NCBI RefSeq assembly: GCF_042432905.1
Contig: NZ_JBHLWI010000038.1
Location: forward strand, 62,001-126,000
Source: Fontibacter flavus
Lineage (GTDB): Bacteria > Bacteroidota > Bacteroidia > Cytophagales > Cyclobacteriaceae
Length of the DNA: 64,000 nt
Reading direction: 5' to 3'
A program made the position numbers and the translations under genes. The notes below the pieces were generated by a model. It was given only the letters and a program-made list of their open reading frames with translations, ran no database searches and had not been told where the DNA came from. This document shows, in pieces, positions 46,170 through 54,134 of this stretch; the first letter of the stretch is position 1, and each line of letters starts with the position of its first letter.

Positions 46170-47716
46170 AAACTATCATCTATAAGAGAGTCAGTACCGA
46201 TGAGCAGGCAGAAAATGGGTATAGCCTCCAATATCAAGAACAGGTTATAAGTCAATACTGCAAATTCAATAATTTTGAAATCATTGATGTATACACAGAA
46301 GACTATTCGGGTAAGGATTTCAATCGCCCTGAATGGATGAAGTTGTTGAACTACCTGAAAAAGAATAGGGGTAAAGTTGACCAAGTCTTGTGTCTTCGTT
46401 GGGATAGGTGGTCCAGAAATCTCCACTATGCCTTAGACGAAATCAAAAAACTAAGCAGCCTGGGAGTCAGGATTAACACAGTAGAACAACCAATTGATAT
46501 TGAGAACCCGGACTCTAAGGTTCTTTTATCACTGTATCTTACTTTACCTGAGGTGGAAAATGATAAGAACTCAGCAAGGACTACTGAAGGCTCAAGAAGA
46601 GCCCGTTTCGAGGGCTGTTGGACTGGTTCACCTCCTAGAGGTTATTCATGTGTTAGAACGGCAGATAACAAATCTACACTTGCTCCAAATGACAAAGCCA
46701 AATATATCCAAATGGCCTTTGAACGTTTGGCTACAGGACTATATTCTGCAAATGATGTGAGGTTATGGTTAGGTAAGGAAGGGTTTCTACTTCCTAAACA
46801 AACTTTTTATCACACCATGAGAAATATTGCTTACATGGGAAAAATTTTTGTTAAGGCTTGGAAGAAGGAACCTGAACAAATAGTGGATGGTCTTCATCCT
46901 CCCTTAGTATCAGAAGAAGTTTTCAAGAGGGCAAATATGGTTCTTGATGGAAGGGTACGTCAGATGGATTACGATTCAGATAAGACTGATTTATATCCTA
47001 TGAAGGGATTTATCAAATGTTCTAAACATGGTCGTACAATTACCGCTTATAAGGCTAGAGGAGGGAATGGTCAGAGATTACATTACCATTATTATATCTG
47101 TACCAAGAAGAATTGTTTCAGACATAGAGTTGAGGAAGTACATGATAAAGTTGAAAAACTCCTAAGTAAAATTTCACTTACCGCTGCTATGGTACTCGTT
47201 TATAAAAGTGCTCTTCAAACAATCATGGAGAGAGACTTTTCTGGTCAAAAATCAAAAATTAATAAACTGAAGACTGAGCAGGAAAAATTGATTCAGAGAA
47301 AAATCATCCTTCAGGACTCATTTATTGATGGGAAAATAGATTCAGAGGATTTCAAGGAAATCAAGAAAAGGATAGAATCTGACCTCTTCAAGGTGGAAGA
47401 AAACATAAGAAGTCTGGAGTCGGAGAAATCTCCCTTTAAGGAATATCTGAATAAAACGCTCCCTTTGATTGAAAATCTTCCTAGTTTTTGGAGGAAGGCT
47501 GATGGAAAAACCAAGAAAAAGATTCTCGGTTGCATCTTTGAGGAAAAAATTGAAAATCTAGATTTCGATGTTGCAACCACACCCTTCACTTTAGAAATGT
47601 CCGTTTTAATGGGTGTAGAGGGGGTTTTTGATGAGTATAAAAACAAAAAAGAGGTCGTTTCTGACCTCTTTTTCTCATTAGCTCCCCCTCTTGGGCTCGA
47701 ACCAAGGACCCCATGA
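46166..47716 (+). CDS. Large serine recombinase (integrase) of the element
   Basis: 516 residues. N-terminal resolvase domain with catalytic Ser10 in YKRVSTDEQAENGYSLQYQ and LRWDRWSRN. Recombinase domain PPRGYSCVRTAD...ANDVRLWLGKEGF. Zinc-ribbon-like segment with Cys residues (IKCSKHGRTI; YICTKKNCFRH), and a coiled coil at about 365-435, as in phage-type integrases. The last 11 residues (LAPPLGLEPRT then P) are the tRNA-Asn gene read in reverse, so they are a product of integration and not a conserved domain. It lies at the island's right edge, as expected for the enzyme that inserted it. Confidence 0.92.
   Translation: MKTIIYKRVSTDEQAENGYSLQYQEQVISQYCKFNNFEIIDVYTEDYSGKDFNRPEWMKLLNYLKKNRGKVDQVLCLRWDRWSRNLHYALDEIKKLSSLGVRINTVEQPIDIENPDSKVLLSLYLTLPEVENDKNSARTTEGSRRARFEGCWTGSPPRGYSCVRTADNKSTLAPNDKAKYIQMAFERLATGLYSANDVRLWLGKEGFLLPKQTFYHTMRNIAYMGKIFVKAWKKEPEQIVDGLHPPLVSEEVFKRANMVLDGRVRQMDYDSDKTDLYPMKGFIKCSKHGRTITAYKARGGNGQRLHYHYYICTKKNCFRHRVEEVHDKVEKLLSKISLTAAMVLVYKSALQTIMERDFSGQKSKINKLKTEQEKLIQRKIILQDSFIDGKIDSEDFKEIKKRIESDLFKVEENIRSLESEKSPFKEYLNKTLPLIENLPSFWRKADGKTKKKILGCIFEEKIENLDFDVATTPFTLEMSVLMGVEGVFDEYKNKKEVVSDLFFSLAPPLGLEPRTP
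47646..47673. terminator. Bidirectional terminator inside the recombinase 3' end
   Basis: Perfect 11-bp inverted repeat (AAAAAGAGGTC, loop GTTTCT, GACCTCTTTTT). Read on the minus strand it lies just after the tRNA-Asn gene and can replace the tRNA's displaced terminator. Read on the plus strand it would terminate the recombinase transcript, although the open frame continues through it. Confidence 0.8.
47681..47689. other. Right attachment half-site in tRNA-Asn
   Basis: gctccccct, identical to 19365-19373. It spans the discriminator base and the 3' acceptor strand of the tRNA gene, so integration regenerates a complete tRNA. Confidence 0.65.
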
Positions 47717-47755
47717 TTAACAGTCATGTGCTCTAACCAGCTGAGCTAAGGAGGA
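47682..47755 (-). tRNA. tRNA-Asn (GTT)
   Basis: 74-nt cloverleaf on the minus strand. The acceptor TCCTCCT pairs with AGGGGGA with one G-T pair. The D arm is TAGCTCAGCTGGTTAGAGCA. The anticodon stem CATGA/TCATG encloses loop CTGTTAA, with GTT at 47721-47719. The T arm is CTTGG-TTCGAGC-CCAAG. The CCA end is not encoded. The gene is intact although it is the inferred integration target. Confidence 0.95.
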
Positions 47756-47913
47756 ATTTTAATGTTTCGTTAACTGCTTTTGTTTAACGTGATGCAAACT
47801 TAGCAGGTTGATGTATTTTTTCCAAATGCGAACCTTAAAAAAAATGACTTTTAACAGCTAAAACCCTAATTCCAATTCAAAATCAGGGACTTATTTTTTG
47901 ATTTTTTTTCAAA

Positions 47914-48774
47914 CTATTCTATTTCTACCTCTTTGGGAAGTTTGGACAAGAGCTTGTTGTAAATAAAGGTTACCCCCAAGACCATCAAACCGGCGATTAC
48001 TGCCAACAGCACATTGTAATAAGCAGGGGCAGATAAGGTCAAGCGTAGGAAAATGGTTGCCAACGCAAAAGAGGAATACCTGAATAAGTTGTAATACTTG
48101 GTGGTGTACCGCAGGGAAAACAAAAGGATAAATACATCTGTGAAGATCAACAGGGTATAGAACAACTTGATGCTGTAAATAAACTGCATGTTCTGATAAG
48201 CGGAAATCAGGTCATATACTCCCAGGGCTAAAAAGGTTAAAGTCAGATAAATGGAAATCAGCTTTTTGATACCGATAAAGTTTTTTTGCTCCTCATGACT
48301 TTTGGTGATGCGGATATGTTTTTGGGCCCTGTAAAACAAACCGGTGATCAAGAAAATAATGATCGCTCCAAAAGCATCCGAGACAATAGGCAATAACTCT
48401 AAAAGGAACTCTATCTTCCAATTCACTTCTCCCAGATAATGCCCAAATTCCTTGAAAGCATCCCTCAGCAATACCAAAGAAATGATTTCAAACTGTTTTC
48501 CCACAGAATCCGCTACCGACTTTGGGATCAGGAAGATCAGTCCCAAAACTTCGAAAATCAAAAGCACATTGAATGCAAGTTCGATAGCGAAAAATGCAGT
48601 AAAATTTTCTCCAAGATGGATGATGTCCAAATGACTCAGTAACCCAATAAATAGGCCGGCCATAAAAAAAGCGACTACGATATTGCTGATGGTCTTACTG
48701 ACAGGCGCACTTTCCCACCTTTCATCTAAAAAGTCAAATGCTTTGATCTGAAATCTGAAAATCTGTTTGACCAT
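47914..48774 (-). CDS. Polytopic membrane protein of unknown function
   Basis: 286 residues with about seven hydrophobic segments (TISNIVVAFFMAGLFIGLL; IYLTLTFLALGVYDLI; VLLAVIAGLMVLGVTFI) and short loops. No transporter signature recognised. Single gene on the minus strand beside the tRNA, chromosomal composition. Confidence 0.75.
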   Translation of the reverse strand: MVKQIFRFQIKAFDFLDERWESAPVSKTISNIVVAFFMAGLFIGLLSHLDIIHLGENFTAFFAIELAFNVLLIFEVLGLIFLIPKSVADSVGKQFEIISLVLLRDAFKEFGHYLGEVNWKIEFLLELLPIVSDAFGAIIIFLITGLFYRAQKHIRITKSHEEQKNFIGIKKLISIYLTLTFLALGVYDLISAYQNMQFIYSIKLFYTLLIFTDVFILLFSLRYTTKYYNLFRYSSFALATIFLRLTLSAPAYYNVLLAVIAGLMVLGVTFIYNKLLSKLPKEVEIE

Positions 48775-48879
48775 ACATAATTCTGGTTTTGACTGGTAAT
48801 GAGAATACTGATTTTGAATAATCTGCTAAAATAAAAATCATCCAATGTTTTCTTTGGGACAAAAATCACATTAAATTAA

Positions 48880-49008
48880 ATGATCCAAAACAAATCCCCT
48901 ATGGGACCAAACTTCAATAGACGAGATTTTATCCGCCTGAGCTTTTCAAAGGAGATGATGAAGCGAATGGATTGCTGTGGAGGCCGTACAGAAAAGAATG
49001 GAACCTGA
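48880..49008 (+). pseudogene. Truncated twin-arginine leader remnant
   Basis: A 42-codon frame includes FNRRDFIRLSFSK, a typical TAT motif, but lacks the hydrophobic core and then ends after a short Cys-rich stretch (MDCCGG). It looks like the N-terminal stump of an exported redox protein, upstream of a molybdenum hydroxylase operon whose large subunit also has a TAT leader. It could instead be a short leader peptide. Confidence 0.35.
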
Positions 49009-49075
49009 TTGGTGCATAAAAAAGAATGAGATTATAATTTTGAAACCAACAACATTTGAAATAAACAGCTTGAAA

Positions 49076-49531
49076 ATGGAAAAATACACACTCGATGTCA
49101 ACGGGAAAAAATATCAAGTAGAGGCCGATCCTGAGATGCCGCTCTTATGGGTTTTAAGGGATATTATTTCTTTGAAAGGCACAAAATATGGCTGTGGACA
49201 GGCACTTTGTGGGTCCTGCACAGTGCATTTGGATGGGGAAGCCATCAGGTCCTGCAGTTTTCCGGTATCTGAAGTAGGAACCCAGAAAGTCACTACGATT
49301 GAGGGACTTTCCAAGGAGGGGGAACACCCTCTTCAGAAAGCATGGGTAGAGCATGTGGTGCCACAATGTGGCTATTGCCAGACAGGACAGATCATGAGTG
49401 CTGCAGCTTTGCTGAAAAGAAATCCAAGCCCCTCGGAATCAGAGATAGAAGCAGCGATGGCAGGTAACATTTGCAGGTGCGGCACATACAACCGTATCAA
49501 AGATGCCATCATGACAGCTTCCAAATCCTAA
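49076..49531 (+). CDS. 2Fe-2S small subunit of xanthine dehydrogenase/isoquinoline oxidoreductase family
   Basis: 151 residues from the ATG at 49076 (MEKYTLDVNGK); the upstream in-frame ATG at 48977 adds unmatched sequence. The N-terminal plant-type ferredoxin cluster is CGCGQALCGSCTVHL then SC; the second cluster is QCGYCQTGQ...CRCGTY. It passes electrons from the molybdenum subunit encoded 27 bp downstream. The two together form an aldehyde or N-heterocycle hydroxylase (IorA/IorB-like). Confidence 0.93.
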   Translation: MEKYTLDVNGKKYQVEADPEMPLLWVLRDIISLKGTKYGCGQALCGSCTVHLDGEAIRSCSFPVSEVGTQKVTTIEGLSKEGEHPLQKAWVEHVVPQCGYCQTGQIMSAAALLKRNPSPSESEIEAAMAGNICRCGTYNRIKDAIMTASKS

Positions 49532-49558
49532 TTATTTCTGACCTAAAAAAATTAAGCT

Positions 49559-51838
49559 ATGATGCCTAAATTTCCATTTCTGAAAACCAAATCCCCCGAA
49601 GATAAAAGTAAAGTGTTTGTTCCCTCCCGAAGGGATTTCCTAAAAATAGGTTCCCTCGCTACCGGTGGATTCCTGTTGGGCGTTAACTTTCAGTGCAGCG
49701 GTCCAAAAGGGGAGACCATTACCTTTGCTCCCAATGTGTACCTCAGTATTGACTCTGATAATCAGGTAACCATTATTGCCCATAGATCTGAGATGGGTAC
49801 CGGTATCCGTACCTCCCTTCCCATGATTGTAGCCGATGAATTGGGTGCAGATTGGAGTAAAGTGAAAATCGTGCAGGCGGAAGGTGATGAAGAAAAATAC
49901 GGGGACCAAAATACCGATGGGTCTTATTCTGTGAGGATGTTTTACGAGCCCATGCGCAAGGCTGGAGCCACAGCCAGACATATGCTGATCGCTGCTGCTG
50001 CCCAAAAATGGGGTGTAGATGCAACAGATTGCCAAACCGCCAATGGAGAAGTGGTGAGTGCTTCTGGCAAAAAGATCAAATTCGGCGATTTGGTAGAATC
50101 TGTCAGAGAAATGCAAATGCCAGAACCTGAAAGTATCACTTTGAGGGACTTTGCGGAGTATAAATTGATCGGAAAAGACGTGGCCATCTATGATGCCAAG
50201 GATATGTCTACAGGAAAGGCTGTGTATGGGGCAGATGTGGATTTGCCCAATATGCAGATTGCTGTGATCAAAAGAAGTCCTGTCATCGGGGCCAAGGTAG
50301 TTTCTTATAATGATGAAAAAGCATTGGCAATTCCTGGGGTTAACAGGGTGGTCAAAATCGATGGTTCAGGAATTCCTCCGGGTTTGGACAAGGCCTTGGA
50401 AGGTGTTGCCGTTATCGCCGATAATACTTGGTCGGCTTTGAAAGGCAGGGATGCACTGGAGATTGAATGGGATTTGGGGCCTAATCAGGACTATTCCTCA
50501 GCTCGACAATTGGAAGAAATGATCAAAAGTACTTCCGGAAATGGAATGGTCAGAAGGGAAAGAGGGAATTTCAATGCTGCCAGACAGGCTTCTGGACAGA
50601 TCATTGAGAGAACCTATCTGGCACCATTTTATGCCCATGGTACCATGGAGCCCCCTGCAGCCATCGCTGATTTTAAGGGAGATGGTACATGTGAAGTATG
50701 GGCACCGACCCAGCATCCGCAGTGGGCCAGGCAAGCTGTTGGGCAGGCATTGGGTATTGATTACCAAAATGTTAAAATGAATGTTACGTTGTTGGGGGGT
50801 GGATTTGGCAGAAAATCCAAACCTGATTTTGTGGTGGAAGCTGCACTGCTGTCCAGGGCTGCTAAATCACCTGTAAGGGTACAATGGACGAGGGAAGATG
50901 ATCTCCATCACGACTTCTACCATGCCCAAAGTGCGCAAAGGATCCGAGCAGTGCTGGATAAAAATGGCAACCTAAGTGGTTGGAATCACCATACAGTATT
51001 TCCGGCTATCGGAGCGACAGGAAATGCTGATGAACTTCATCCATCAGATGGTGAGTTAGGTTTGGGCTGTATTGATTTTCCTTATGAGGTACCCAATATC
51101 CGGATCGAAACACATGAATCCAAAGCGCATACCCGAATCGGGTGGTTGCGTTCGGTGAGCAATATCCACCATTCCTTTGCCATCAATTGTATGCTGGATG
51201 AGGTAGCTGAAGCCAAGGGCGCAGATCCTGTGGATTTCCTTATGGGGATGTTGGCAGAAGATAAAAACCTGACTTTTGAGGGAGAATTGAAAGGGGATTT
51301 TGGTAATTATGGAGAGCCTTTGGATAAATTCCCATGGAACACCCGAAGATTAAGAGGCGTAATCGAGAGGGTGGCCAAAGAAGCCAATTGGAAGGAGGCT
51401 GTTGCTGCGGGAAAATCAATAGGATTTGCTGTTCATAAAAGCTTCCTGACTTATGTGGCATGTATCGTAGAAGTAGAAAGAGGGAATAATGGACAGATTC
51501 TTATTCCGGAAGTCCATTATGCGGTGGATTGCGGAATCGGTGTCAATTCTGACAGGATCCGTTCACAGTTTGAAGGTGGGGCACAATTTGCAACCAGCTT
51601 GGTGCTGACCTCTGCCATTACTTTTGAAAAGGGTAAAGTACAGCAAAACAACTTTGATGGGTATGAGGTCATTAGAATGCCTCAATCACCCAAGAAAATA
51701 CATGTGCATTTGGTGGAAAGTATGGAAAAACCAACTGGAGTGGGAGAGCCTCCTGTGCCTCCTTTCATTCCGGCATTATGTAATGCGATTTACAAGCTGA
51801 CAGGAGAAAGGGTGTATCAATTGCCGTATAAAGGTTAA
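49559..51838 (+). CDS. Molybdopterin-binding large subunit, isoquinoline 1-oxidoreductase-like, TAT-exported
   Basis: 759 residues. The twin-arginine signal PSRRDFLKIGSLATGGFLLG directs export. Molybdopterin motifs include VTIIAHRSEMGTG, LLGGGFGRKSKPDFVVEAALLS, SVSNIHHSFAINCMLDE and a C-terminal GVGEPPVPPFIPALCNA, with Glu as probable catalytic base. It is expected to hydroxylate aldehydes or N-heteroaromatics in the periplasm with the 2Fe-2S subunit. Operon of two genes ended by tandem hairpins. No MoCo chaperone gene lies in the window. Confidence 0.93.
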   Translation: MMPKFPFLKTKSPEDKSKVFVPSRRDFLKIGSLATGGFLLGVNFQCSGPKGETITFAPNVYLSIDSDNQVTIIAHRSEMGTGIRTSLPMIVADELGADWSKVKIVQAEGDEEKYGDQNTDGSYSVRMFYEPMRKAGATARHMLIAAAAQKWGVDATDCQTANGEVVSASGKKIKFGDLVESVREMQMPEPESITLRDFAEYKLIGKDVAIYDAKDMSTGKAVYGADVDLPNMQIAVIKRSPVIGAKVVSYNDEKALAIPGVNRVVKIDGSGIPPGLDKALEGVAVIADNTWSALKGRDALEIEWDLGPNQDYSSARQLEEMIKSTSGNGMVRRERGNFNAARQASGQIIERTYLAPFYAHGTMEPPAAIADFKGDGTCEVWAPTQHPQWARQAVGQALGIDYQNVKMNVTLLGGGFGRKSKPDFVVEAALLSRAAKSPVRVQWTREDDLHHDFYHAQSAQRIRAVLDKNGNLSGWNHHTVFPAIGATGNADELHPSDGELGLGCIDFPYEVPNIRIETHESKAHTRIGWLRSVSNIHHSFAINCMLDEVAEAKGADPVDFLMGMLAEDKNLTFEGELKGDFGNYGEPLDKFPWNTRRLRGVIERVAKEANWKEAVAAGKSIGFAVHKSFLTYVACIVEVERGNNGQILIPEVHYAVDCGIGVNSDRIRSQFEGGAQFATSLVLTSAITFEKGKVQQNNFDGYEVIRMPQSPKKIHVHLVESMEKPTGVGEPPVPPFIPALCNAIYKLTGERVYQLPYKG

Positions 51839-51842
51839 AGTC

Positions 51843-51937
51843 AGACCTTTGAGGTTTGCCAAACCTCGAAGGTCTTTGTTAGAATAAAAGTTTCTGTTGT
51901 AAACCTTCGAGGTCAGAAAGACCTCAAAGGTTTTTTT
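51843..51937. terminator. Two related hairpins ending the molybdenum hydroxylase operon
   Basis: Hairpin 1: 51843-51857 with 51861-51875 (14 of 15 paired). Hairpin 2: 51901-51914 with 51920-51933 (13 of 14 paired), followed by a T-run. Both arms use the same ACCTTYGAGGT word, so this is a duplicated or repeat-derived terminator. Confidence 0.8.
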
Positions 51938-51997
51938 ATTTACAGTGTAACCATCTCTAGTGTGCTTATCGTTTGTGTATGAAATCCCAAATGAGCC

Positions 51998-52245
51998 ATG
52001 AAACCCTGGATCAAAAAGGCTATCCTAGCCATCTTTTTTCTTCCGATTTTGATTTTTACACTGACTGCTGCAATCCTGGCTTTCAAGCAGGAGGCTATTA
52101 CCCAAAAGGCCGATCGTCACAATCCACATCTCCCACTACATATTGCAAACCATTCAAAAAGAACTGGAGTAAGTCCGGATTTTCAAAATGCTGGGCATTG
52201 AGGTTGGAGAGTAATACCTCACTTTATCCTTCCCATGTGCTCTAA
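51998..52245 (+). pseudogene. Decayed N-terminal fragment of an AsmA/DUF-type membrane protein
   Basis: MKPWIKKAILAIFFLPILIF begins a 67-codon frame with one membrane segment, followed by KQEAITQKA, the familiar beginning of Bacteroidota AsmA-like proteins. Then HIANHSKR and SPDFQNAG look like degraded copies of the expected HIAPFKNFP and ISIDLQNV. After the stop at 52199 the conserved downstream domain is missing. Likely a truncated, decayed gene; a small membrane protein is the alternative. Confidence 0.45.
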
Positions 52246-52348
52246 GCTAATTAGATTTTTCCGGTTTTTGCAGACTGTCTTTGATCGGTGAGATCTTCAT
52301 TGAATTTTTATAAATTGTCAAGTATTCCATCAATAAAACCAAAATCCC

Positions 52349-53320
52349 ATGATTTTCAAAAGGATTTTATGTCTTGCGCTGTGCAGCATCTTGTGGTCTG
52401 TCAAAGGGTTCTCTCAAAAGCTTACTTTAGACCAAACGACCACCGGAGTGGATTTTAAGTTTGGAGACAAACTATTGTTGACTTATCAGACGGCAATGGC
52501 AGATGTGCAGGAAGGGGTGAATTCCGAATTCAAGAAGTCCGGTTTTATCCATCCACTGCGAACACTCTCTGGTCAATTACTTACCCGTATTCAGCCTTCA
52601 GGTCATTATCATCACTATGGGATTTGGGGACCCTGGACCAAGACCACAGTACAAGGGAGAGAGGTGGACTTCTGGAATTTGGGAGATGGTAAGGGTAGGG
52701 TGGATTTCGACCAAATCCTTTCAATGAAGGAAGAAGAGGGGTATTTAGAGTTGCTTGTAGGTCAGCATCACATGGATCTGCTATCGCCAAGCGGACCACA
52801 ACTGGCCATGTATGAAGAACTGGCGATTAGGGTTTGGCAACCTAAAGAGGGGGCTTATCTGGTAGATTATTCAAGTAAAGTTTCCGTTGCTTTGCCTGAG
52901 GGTATACGGTTGGAAGAATATCGGTACGGTGGTGGACTTGGTTTTAGGGCGGTGGAATCCTGGCATCCCGGGAATAGTATCATCATGACTTCAGAAGGGC
53001 TTGAGTGGGGTGCTGCTGATGGTTCGACTGCCAAATGGGTAATGATCAGTGGGGATTCTGGAGATAGCTCAGGTCAAAGTGGCATCCTGTTGCTCAGCCA
53101 TCCGCAAAATTGGGCCCATCCGGAGCCACTCCGAGTGTGGCCTGAAGATTCCAATGAAGGCAAAGCAAATGTGTTTGTCAATATTACCCCTATAAGATAT
53201 GAAGGTAGAGAGTTGAAGCATGGGGAAAGCTATGTCCTGAAATACAGGATGGTTATTTTTGACGGTAGGATGGATGCTGAAAGGGCTACACGGTTCTGGG
53301 CAGATTTTGCAGCATTTTAG
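52349..53320 (+). CDS. DUF6807 (PmoA-like) secreted protein
   Basis: 323 residues with a signal peptide (LCLALCSILWSVKGFSQ). Conserved features: SGFIHPLRTLSGQLLTR, HYHHYGIWGPWT, SHPQNWAHPEPLRVWPE. These match the DUF6807 family, often called PmoA-like, found in polysaccharide or glycoside utilisation loci of Bacteroidota. Enzymatic role not established; His-rich HYHH may bind metal. It is convergent with the S24 regulator gene, 19 bp apart. Confidence 0.85.
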   Translation: MIFKRILCLALCSILWSVKGFSQKLTLDQTTTGVDFKFGDKLLLTYQTAMADVQEGVNSEFKKSGFIHPLRTLSGQLLTRIQPSGHYHHYGIWGPWTKTTVQGREVDFWNLGDGKGRVDFDQILSMKEEEGYLELLVGQHHMDLLSPSGPQLAMYEELAIRVWQPKEGAYLVDYSSKVSVALPEGIRLEEYRYGGGLGFRAVESWHPGNSIIMTSEGLEWGAADGSTAKWVMISGDSGDSSGQSGILLLSHPQNWAHPEPLRVWPEDSNEGKANVFVNITPIRYEGRELKHGESYVLKYRMVIFDGRMDAERATRFWADFAAF

Positions 53321-53339
53321 TCGAAATTATTGCTGCCCA

Positions 53340-54047
53340 TCACACCATCATCAGTCTGTAACGCCAGACTTCCCTTACATCGGCGATGTTTACATAGAAA
53401 GGCTTATAGATGGGGTTGGCAGAACAGAGGAGCAGTCTTTCCTTTTCTTTGATCTGGTTATAGGCAATTTTGAAAGTTACCCCGTCCTGTTCGGTGACGA
53501 TAACGTACTTTTCCCCGTCTTTGATACCCATCCAGTCATCCACATATTCACAGATGATCCAAGCGCCTTCCGGTATGGGCAGCATGGAGTCCCCATCCAC
53601 TTGGAATACCCGGTGCTTTTTATCCTGGGGAAGGAATGGCAGGGAAAATCTGGGTAGTTCTCCGATAAAATCCGGGTCAGCAAAACCGGCCAGGTAGGAG
53701 GCCTTGGCTTTTTGGGATACTACCTCTATCAATTCGCGTCCTTCCCTGTCCACCGTAGTGCTCAGGATACGGAGGTTGCGGCCACGGAGAAACTGATCCG
53801 TCTCCAACAGCTGCCGGAGTTTATATTCTGAGAGTGATGCCAGTTCTTTGCGTAAAAGAATATCTATAGAGACGCCAAAGTAATCCGCAAACTGAATGAT
53901 CGTCTCCAAAGGAGGGCTGATGTTCAGTTCATATCCTGCGAGTTTGGACCTGCTGATCCCGATGGCATTGGCCAGGGTTTCCTGGGTAAGGGACTTTTGC
54001 TTCCGTAAAAACTTGATGTTTGCGTTGAGGTACATTTTTTCTGCCAA
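53340..54047 (-). CDS. XRE-family S24 peptidase-type repressor (LexA-like)
   Basis: 235 residues. An N-terminal helix-turn-helix (FLRKQKSLTQETLANAIGIS then RSKLAGYE) precedes an S24 domain with catalytic Ser in VDGDSMLPI and Lys in GVTFKIAYN. A plausible Ala-Gly cleavage site lies in SYLAGFAD. Likely represses the divergent DNA polymerase IV gene and is inactivated by RecA-stimulated self-cleavage after DNA damage. A 44-bp palindrome lies between the two genes. The start may instead be 54035 (MYLNAN). Confidence 0.88.
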   Translation of the reverse strand: MAEKMYLNANIKFLRKQKSLTQETLANAIGISRSKLAGYELNISPPLETIIQFADYFGVSIDILLRKELASLSEYKLRQLLETDQFLRGRNLRILSTTVDREGRELIEVVSQKAKASYLAGFADPDFIGELPRFSLPFLPQDKKHRVFQVDGDSMLPIPEGAWIICEYVDDWMGIKDGEKYVIVTEQDGVTFKIAYNQIKEKERLLLCSANPIYKPFYVNIADVREVWRYRLMMV

Positions 54048-54090
54048 GTACTGTCCTGATTTGTGATTTTTCTGTTCAAATATAGGGAAT

Positions 54091-54134
54091 AATGTCTAAA
54101 TTATAAACATTAAAATGTTAAAAATATTGACATT
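54091..54134. promoter_or_regulatory. 44-bp imperfect palindrome, candidate SOS operator
   Basis: Arms 54091-54111 and 54114-54134 match at 17 of 21 positions around a 2-bp centre; the core AACATTAAAATGTT is perfect. It touches the ATG of dinB and lies 43 bp before the repressor start, suited to controlling both. Confidence 0.75.

Larger units (their letters stand above)
19365..47689. mobile_element. Integrated element / defence island inserted at tRNA-Asn
   Basis: About 28.3 kb bounded by a 9-bp direct repeat of the tRNA-Asn 3' end. It carries a large serine recombinase at its right edge, a small serine resolvase, small DNA-binding proteins, many AT-rich unknown genes, a type I BREX operon and a ParB-methyltransferase. 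No conjugation, relaxase, capsid or terminase genes were recognised, so it is probably an integrative element that is non-conjugative or mobilised by other elements. The boundaries are inference from the repeat and recombinase position. Confidence 0.75.

Noticed and set aside
19365..47689. Prophage or conjugative element
   Set aside because: No capsid, portal, terminase, relaxase or type IV secretion genes are recognisable.
47684..47716. A conserved C-terminal recombinase motif (LAPPLGLEPRT)
   Set aside because: This is the reverse-strand reading of the tRNA gene, a frequent spurious peptide.
47682..47755. Disruption of the tRNA-Asn gene by the insertion
   Set aside because: All cloverleaf stems and the anticodon loop are intact; the element restored the 3' end.
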